A stretch of DNA of 64,000 nt from positions 3,421,218-3,485,217 of the forward strand of contig NC_020175.2 in NCBI RefSeq assembly GCF_000224145.3, written 5' to 3'. The position numbers were made by a program, and so were the translations under genes. The notes beneath the pieces were generated by a model, which saw only the letters and a program-made list of their open reading frames with translations, was not told where the DNA came from and searched no databases. Within the stretch, counting starts at the first letter, position 1. Every line of letters starts with the position of its first letter. This document shows, piece by piece, positions 53,501 to 62,500 of the stretch. The DNA is from Ciona intestinalis. Lineage: Eukaryota; Chordata; Ascidiacea; Phlebobranchia; Cionidae.

Positions 53501-56500
53501 TGCACACCTGGTTCATATTGCAATGTAGCAGGCCAACCTACAGTGGGTGGCCAATGTGATCCTCAGTTCAACTGTATATTAGGTGTAGATACACCACAGC
53601 CTAATAATGCTACTAATAAGGTAAAATATATATTAATGTTACTTGCTTTATCCTCGCGTGGTCGGAAAATGACAGTCGTTAAACATGGGTGAACACCTGA
53701 ACAATGAACACCTGTGTTATAACGACTTTCGTTTTCCGGCCACATGAGGATAAAGTGAGTTACATTCATTCATTTATTCATGGGTGTTCTGTTTCATACA
53801 CCTCGTGCCAGCTTACGAGTTACCATGTATGTTACTTTGTGGGTGATTATTTTTGAGGTTTTTATCCTTTTTATTTGTGGCTGATAATTTGGACAACCCA
53901 TTAGTGAATGAATGAATGTAACTTACTTTATTCTTGCGTGGCCAGAAAACGCATGTCGATATAGCAAAGGTGTTTCATACACCTCGTGCCAGCTTATGGG
54001 TTACCATGTATGTTACTCTTGAGGGTGATTATTTTTCTGTATGCCAGACAGTTTACAGAACCTATTAGTGACCACTGGGATGGAGAAATTGCCGTTAAGT
54101 GTCTTGCCCAAGGACACATAGGTCTACAATGGTAGCAGCGACAAGCCTTAAACTCATAATCTGTTTAGATAAAAATAACTTTAATCCAAGGGTTAAAATT
54201 TAACAGATTTTTTTTTCGATTTTGAGGCGTTTAAGTTTTACAGTGGGATATGAAATGATTTTACATTTTTATAAAGTTCGATCTCTGTCAGTGTTTAAAA
54301 AAACAATTTATTAGGTATTTAAAATTACATTTTAAATGTTATATTCCAATCAAATTGTGTTTTGTGCTCACATGCAATTGTCATAATATCAAAATCTCAT
54401 ACTGCATATTTACAACATTTCTGACTGGATATAACTGGTTTAAACTGGACTCAGGGTTCTGGAGGACCATGTCCAGTAGGTCATCAATGTATGAATGGAA
54501 CAGCTGTGTTATGTCCCCCAGGAACATATGCAAACACTGAAAGACAACCTTTATGTACAGTTTGTACTGCAGGTGTGTTTTCTACAATTATATAGCCGGT
54601 TGGAGACGATTTTCATTCTATTTTCCTGTCCCATTTGGTAGTAAACAAAGAACATTCAAAGAATTAAAAAAACGTATCCTCACAACTCCCATAAACCGTT
54701 TTTAATTTTGAAAAACACGATCAGGAAATTTGGATATTATGCGCTAAAGGTGTTCCATCTTCCCCCACTCTACTTTATGTAATATATAAATGCATTGTGT
54801 AAAGTCTTAGCAGTTTTGAATTTATTAAGGTGTTTGGCTTTTTTGCATTATGTAAAATTATAGAATTTATGCATAAATTTTGGGGTTAAAAAAATGTGTT
54901 CAATTACATGTTCTGTTTCATACACCCTGTGCCCGCTTAAAAATAACCACGGATGTAACTTTGTAGGTAATTAGTTTTTAGAACTTCCATTTTTATAAAT
55001 TTTTCCGTGGAACACAGCTCTAACTCTATTATAAATTTTTTTTTTTTTTTTTTTGAATAATTTTTTTTAACACCCTTTTTTACAGGGGGTTACTGCAGTG
55101 GGGGAACCATCAACCCCGAAGCTTGCCCCATGGGTCATTACTGTTTACCTGGTACCATGTCTGCACACCAGTACCCATGCGATGCTGGAACATTTAACAA
55201 CAAAACTGGTAAAAAATTGATTTTTAGATGTAATTTTAGTTCTATTTTTATATAAAATAATTTTTTATAAGAAAAGTATAGATATTTTGTTTTAGACAGA
55301 ATTAAAAAAAAAATTCTAATTTTTGCTAAAAAAAGTGTTTTGTTTAAAATGGTACAAATATCTTGAATTTTAAACAAAATTTGAAATATTTTTTTCTGAT
55401 TTTTTTGCAAAAAAATTTGCTTTTTTCAAAAAAAGTATTTCCTTTTTCCAGGTCAAGCTACTTCTACCAGTTGTTTAGCATGCACTGGTGGTATGTTTTG
55501 TGAAGGAACTGGCAACACTGAGCCAGATGGTGAATGTGATCCAGGTTATTACTGTGTAAGCGGTTCTGACAGCCGTAAACCGGTTGCAACCGGTACAACA
55601 ACTGGTTCTACCAGGTAGGTCTATATTTTGTATTAGAGAAAAAAGAATGAAACTTACTTAATTCTCGCATGGCCTTAAAACGACAGTGGTTATGACACAG
55701 GTGTTCTGTTTCATACACCTCTGGGCAGGTTACGAGTTACCAAGTATGTTACTTTGTGAGTGATTATTATTTTTTTTATATTTTAATGTATGGCTGATAA
55801 ATTGGACAACCTATTAATAATCACTGGGTTGAAGCAATTGCCATCAAGTTTCTTGCCTAAGGACACATACACTAACAATGATAGCAGCGACAAGCCTTGA
55901 ACCCATCACCTCTAAATCAGACGCAGGCACACTAACCAATTTACTTCGTTGCCAAACTAATTTGATATAAATGACACAGAAGAAAAAATGCACTTAATAA
56001 CATTACATACTTATTCATAAAATACAACTTTTGAATATTGTTTTATATTAATTACTGTTTATTTCAAAAATATATAAGTTTAACTGTTAAGGTGCAGTTT
56101 TTTTTGCATTTGTGTCAAAAACTAAACACTTTCCTTTAGAAATGGTACAAATATTCCTTTAAATAAATGTTTTTAACAAAAAGTTTCATAAAAAAAATTA
56201 AATATATATAATTTTTGTTTGTATTTTATTTAGCAATGAAACCTGCAGCAGTTTATTTGATTGTGTGTGCCCTGTCCTACCTGATACAAGAGGGGGTATT
56301 TGTACACCAGGTGAGTCTGGCCCATATGTTATGGTTGTAAAAACTAAAAAAGTAGTTTTGTTATTCTTTATGGGTGAAGCCCTTGTCAAGGACCTAGGAT
56401 TTAGGCCAGATTTGGCCCATTACCCCAACACTTGGAAAGCCTATTTAAGTCTTTCATGGGACCACTTTTTTCACACCGCAAAGTATCATTTGTATTAAAT

Positions 56501-59500
56501 TCACCAAGTTTTTAAAAATACTCTAAAAATGTACTCCCTAAAAAATGTTATTTTTACAAAAATTTTCTTATCAAAACTGGGTAAATTTTCTACTACATAA
56601 ATTTTGCCCAACAAAAATTTTTTTTTTTAGTATTAAAAGACTGATTTTCAAATCTTAAAATACTTCATATAAAAAAATTCTGTAGAATTTTTGATGTTAT
56701 GTGTTTTCTATATCAGGTTACTTTTGCCCGAGAGGAAGCGACAAGCCAAACGAATGCACACCAGGAATGTATTGTCCAGATTATGAAATGGAAATACCAT
56801 TGTTAAGTTGTGACGCTGGTTACTACTGTAGTAATGGCAGGTAAGCTTCAGAATTTGGTATTTTTTAAGTATTTTTTATATATTTTTTTTTAAATATTTT
56901 AAATTTGTAAATGGAAAAGTTTTATTTTTTTTATTTACTTTTTTTTCAGGTTTACTCATTAAAGTGTACTTCATTTTAGCATACACATATTTTTTGTCTG
57001 TTTCACAATTTTATTAATATACCCTACATAAATCATAACAAAACTTTTAAAAATGTTTAATAAAATGTAAACTTTAAAATAATAAAAATAAAAATTGAAA
57101 AAAATTGTTTTTATATAAAAAATAACATTAAAAAAATGTTTGTTTTTTTTCAGTTCCACCCCTACCAAGTTTGACTGCCCACCCGGTTACTACTGTGAAG
57201 TAGGCACAGGTGTACCACAAGCTTGCTTACCTGGTACTTACAGTCCTACCTACAATAATAAGAACGTCAGTGCATGTCTACCGTGTGAAGCTGGCTATTA
57301 CTGTCAAGGTAGGATGACATTTTTAGTTTTTAGTAAAATATTTACACCATTAATAAATAAAAAAATATTTGTAACAAATAGAATTAAAAATTATTTGTAA
57401 CAAATAGAATTTAAAATATTTGTAACAAATAGAATTTAAAATATTTGTAACAAATAGAATTTAAAATATTTGTAACAAATAGAATTTAAAATATTTGTAA
57501 CAAATAGAATAGTTCAGCTCATTTTAAAAAGAATTGTTAAAAATTAAATATATTGTAATTAGTTTACTACACCTCGTGCTAGCTTAAGAGTTACCAACTT
57601 ACTACATATGTAACTTTGTGAGTGATTATTTTTTTGTATGGCTGACAATTTAGACAGCCTATTAGTGACCAACAGGGTTGGAGCAATTTCCGTTAAGTGT
57701 TTTGCCCAACGACACATAGGCCCACAATGGTAGCAGCGACGAGCCTTAAACAAACTAAAAAAATAATATTAATCCTAAAAAATCACCCGAAATTTTTTTT
57801 AAAACACAGGCAGTCATAACGCGAACCCCACCAACAACTGTACGGGGGGTTACTACTGCCCTGGGGGTGACATTACCCCCACTTTTGTATGCCCACGCAA
57901 CCACTTCTGCCCAGTGGGGTCTAAGAACGCTACAGTATGTAGTGCAGGTACCTTCCAACCATCACAAGGAAAGGAAAGTTGCCAAACTTGCTCGGTGGCT
58001 CGCATATGTGACCCATACAATGGTACGTGGCGTTTTATAATGTTTTTTGTTTTGTTATTTTTAAGTGAAAAAATTGTTTGTATTTTTTTATTTTTTTGTT
58101 TGGTTATATTTTGGACGAAATTTTCTTTTAGTATTTATTGGTGACAAAATTATTTGCGATTCTGTTATTTTTTACTGTATAATATATATATGTTTGTTAC
58201 ATTTTAAAAAAAGCTAAAAAACTAGGCATTTCAAACGAAGACTTTAAACCTGTGACCACTCAAGTAAGCCTTGGACCCCAAAACTTCTGGTCACACAGAA
58301 AAGAAAATTGCAAAGTTTCGCAAAATATCTTAACAGTACAACAACGTATTGAAAATGCACATTTTTCAACTTTTTACCAAAAAAATTACAAATCTTTTCA
58401 CCAAAAACAAATAAAAAATGTTTTTTTTAGTTGTTTTACTAAAAATTAATACAAATTTTACCTTTTTTTAGGTGTTTTACTAAAAATAAAAAAAATACTT
58501 TTTTTAGGTGTTTCACTTGACCCTGAGAATTGCCCACAAGGTTATTACTGCGTTGCTGGGACAACTCAACCTGAACCTTGCCCTGCAGGAAAATTTGGCG
58601 ATTCTGTAAATTTACCTGCAGAAGCTAACTGTCTTGATTGTACAAGTGGTAAAAATGACATTAATTAATTCCAAAGGTGGCTGTACACAGTATCCGAAAT
58701 TTGTCCGTTTTGTCTGTTTTGTCCGGATTTCGCTGCCGCAAACGAAAATCGGTAATGGGTTTGCATACGACTTCGCAGGCGAATTCGCATGCCGGATACT
58801 GTGTACAGCCACCTTTAGTTTTTTCTAGCGTAGTGGGTTCATGGATACACAGTTGTTAACATAGCTGTAACGCAGCTGGGTGTTTGGGTAACAGGACGAA
58901 TCTTTTTAACTTAAATACAGCTTAATATGAATTAACTAATACTATGTCATGGGTTTAACACTCACGCTTGTAGTAGTTTTACCTACATGTTTACAAAAAA
59001 TTGCTGTTTCATTTCTAATTTAAGAAAAAAAATAATTTTTTTTTATTATATAACTAGGACCTCACCCATACAGAATAAAATATACCAAAAATATAATTAC
59101 AGAAAATTTTTATTTTTATACGCATTTTTTATTTTATGTTTGGGGTAATGGGCCAAATCTGGCCTAAATTCTAATTGACAAGGATTCCACTCATACAAAA
59201 TAAAATAGAATATGCATATTTTTTAAGCTTAATTTTTCAATGCACAGGTATGTACTGTAGTAAGCCTGGCTTACCTGCTCCAGATGGTGAATGTTATGCT
59301 GGTTATTACTGCACTGGGGGTGCAAGTCAACCTGATCCTTATATGGATAACTCCGCTGGCAGTTCAGGTTAGAAATTTATATTAAAAATATGAGTTTTTT
59401 GTGTAATTGCTTTATTGGAAAAATGATTAATTTAAAATTTTATTATTTAGTTAGTTTTAAATAAGTTTTGATAATTTTTTTGTAAGTTATTTTTTTAATA

Positions 59501-62500
59501 AATTTGTTTATTTTTGCAAAGGAAAATTAATCTGTTAAAAAGTTAACCAATTTTTAAGTGTGCTTTCAGTTTTACAATTTGTATTTTTCATTTTTCAGTA
59601 TATCTGTTTTTATAGTTACGCTGTATCTATTTTAACTGTATTTTACAACATATTTATTTTTAACTAAATTTCCCTAATTTTTTTATTTCCCTATATCCAT
59701 TTTAACGGTATCTTTTTAATTTCCAGGTGGAGTGTTCTTAGGAAACAGTATCTGCCCTGTTGGTCATTACTGTCTAAATGGTACCAGCACCCCAACACCT
59801 TGTCCTGCTGGTACTTTCTCACAAGACACACGAAGAACAAATGTGTCAGAATGCCTGCCGTGCCCCCCGGGAAAATACTGCGACTCCTCCGGAAGGAGCA
59901 ATGGAACTACAGCACCTGACTGCAATCAGGGGTGGGTTTTAGTTTTTTACCGAAGGGGGGCTTTTTTCTTTTTATAGTCTATCAAATTTTTTGTGATTAC
60001 TTTTTTAAGAAAAACTTGTTGGTTTCTCCTGCCTATACCTCACAATAAAAGAATGTTCTTTTGGTCGTTTTAAAAGATTTTTTATTTTTTTTTTAGTTCG
60101 AAAATAAATTTTGTGAATCTTTTTTAAAAATATCTGTTTTTATGTTTTTTTAATTCGAAGATAAAGTTTTTAAAGAAAGTTTGAAAATATCTATTCTGTT
60201 TTTTTCACTTTCGCTGCCCACTGCTGTGTTTTAAGCATCTTACTTTTACATTTAAAAAAAATTTAAGAAAAAATGACTGCACGACATTATACAAAATTTT
60301 AAAAACAAGAAAAAAAAATTTAAAAACTTTTGCAGTTTCTACTGTACTGGAGGTGCCATCTCCCCCAGCCCAGACGATGACACCGGTCACCCTTGTCCAA
60401 AAGGTTACCACTGCCCTGCTGGTTCTTCCGTGCCGCTTGGCTGCGACCCTGGGAGCTACAGCCCTACTATACAAGCTGACACGTGCACGCCGTGTCCAGC
60501 CGGTGCACTTTGTCCTTTCGCAAATATGACAGCGGCCACTCCATGCTATGCAGGTAATTTACCCCTCAAAAAATTTTTTAAAGTTGTTTTTTATTGAATT
60601 TATGTAAAAGTGAACATTTTACTCATCCTAAACCGTGTATTTTTTTTTTATTTTAGTAACTCTGAAAATTAAAAAAATAGTTATTAACCCAGTATTTAAA
60701 CTGTAACTATAAAAAAAAAATTTTTTTTTCATTACTCTAATTTAAACACTCCCAACCCTATATTTTTTCTACACAATAAAGTTTCTTTAACAATAAAGCT
60801 TAAACAAAAAATCTGTAAACCCCTTAGGCTACTACTGCATGTCTGCCACCTCCGTTCCCAACCCATGCCCACAGTCGACCTACAGTGATCAAGTTGGGGC
60901 GTTAGATAACACAACTTGTCAACCATGTTCACCTGGTGCGTTCTGTAATGGAACTGGAAATGATGCCCCAACAGGTTTGTTTTATTTATCTATACATAAA
61001 AAAGTTGGTTGTACAAAAAACAAAAACAATTTTGTGATAAAAAAAAATTAGAAATGATCACCCACAAAGTTACATATGTGGTAACTCGTAAGCTGGCACG
61101 AGGTGTATGAAACAAAACACCAATGTTATAACAACTGTGTTTTCCGGCTATGCGAGAATAAAGCAAGTTACATTCATACATTTATAAAAAAAAGATTAAG
61201 TAATAACTATATATATATTAATTTTAAAATTTACATAAATGTTGTGTTTTGTAAAATAGAAGACAATATTGTGTTTTAAGTTAAGCAATTTACAATATGC
61301 CTATTGGCAGAAATAACAGAACAACGCATGTAGTACAATGGGGGAAGATGGGAGACCTTTAGCTGAAAGTATCCAAATATTCTGATCATGTTTTAAACAA
61401 TAAACAGCAGTCTATGGGAGTCGTGAGAATACAGTTTTGTAATTCTTTGAATGTTCTGTATCTACTACCAAATGGGATGAGAAAATAGAATGAAAAGGTG
61501 TCCCATCTTTCCCCACGCTACTATATTATTCACATAGGTCCATGTGATGCTGGTTATCTATGCAACTTGGGCAGTTACACCCCAACACCTATTGACGATG
61601 GTAGTCTGCCTTATAATGGTCGTTGCCCAGTGGGCCAATACTGCCTCAGTGGTGCCACGGATGGCACAGATTGCCCGAGGGGCACGATGCGCAACACGAC
61701 GGGTGCTGCTGCAGAAGATGAATGTTTTCCATGCAATCCTGTGAGTTTTTGAAATATGTGAAATTTCGGTCTAATTTAATTTTAGTTTAAAAATTGATTT
61801 TGACTTTGAAAGCAGTTTAAATCTAGGATAATAAATGTCTGTCCAGTTTTATATATTTAAAATGAATGTATTGTATATATATATATATATATATATACAT
61901 GTCTATGTTTAAACACATATAGTAGGGTGGAAAAAGACGGCAAACCTTTAGCACATAATATCAAAATATCCTGATCGTGTTTTAAACAATTAATAACGGT
62001 CTATAGGAGTCATGAGGATACAATTTTATTATTATTTGAATGTTCTTTGTTTACCACCAAATGGGACGAGATATAATAGAGTGTAAAGGTGTCCTATCTT
62101 TCCCTACCCTACTATATATATATATACTTTTTTACATTTGTTTTAATTTTATCAAAAAAGTTTCAAACACTTTTTACAGTTGTGTGTAATTTGTAAAGAC
62201 ACCACATTTTTTCAATTATTTCCCAAATTTGTTACACACACTCAATATTTCTGCATTTTTTACAGGGTTTCTACTGTTTAAATGCTGGCCAATCTGCCCC
62301 AACCAAGCCATGTGAAAAAGGTTACTATTGCCCTGGTAATGCGTCTAATACATCACCCACACAGTATGATTGCCCAGTGGGCCATATGTGCCCTGAACAA
62401 TCTGCGGCACCTATACCTTGCCAAACAGGTGTGTTTTGTGTTGTTTCCTGATTTTCAGCATCCTTTTCATTTTTCTGTTTTTCCATTTGTGATTTGTTTT

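Noticed and set aside
57366..57512. CRISPR array
   Set aside because: The 25-bp units are contiguous with no unique spacers, in a eukaryotic intron.
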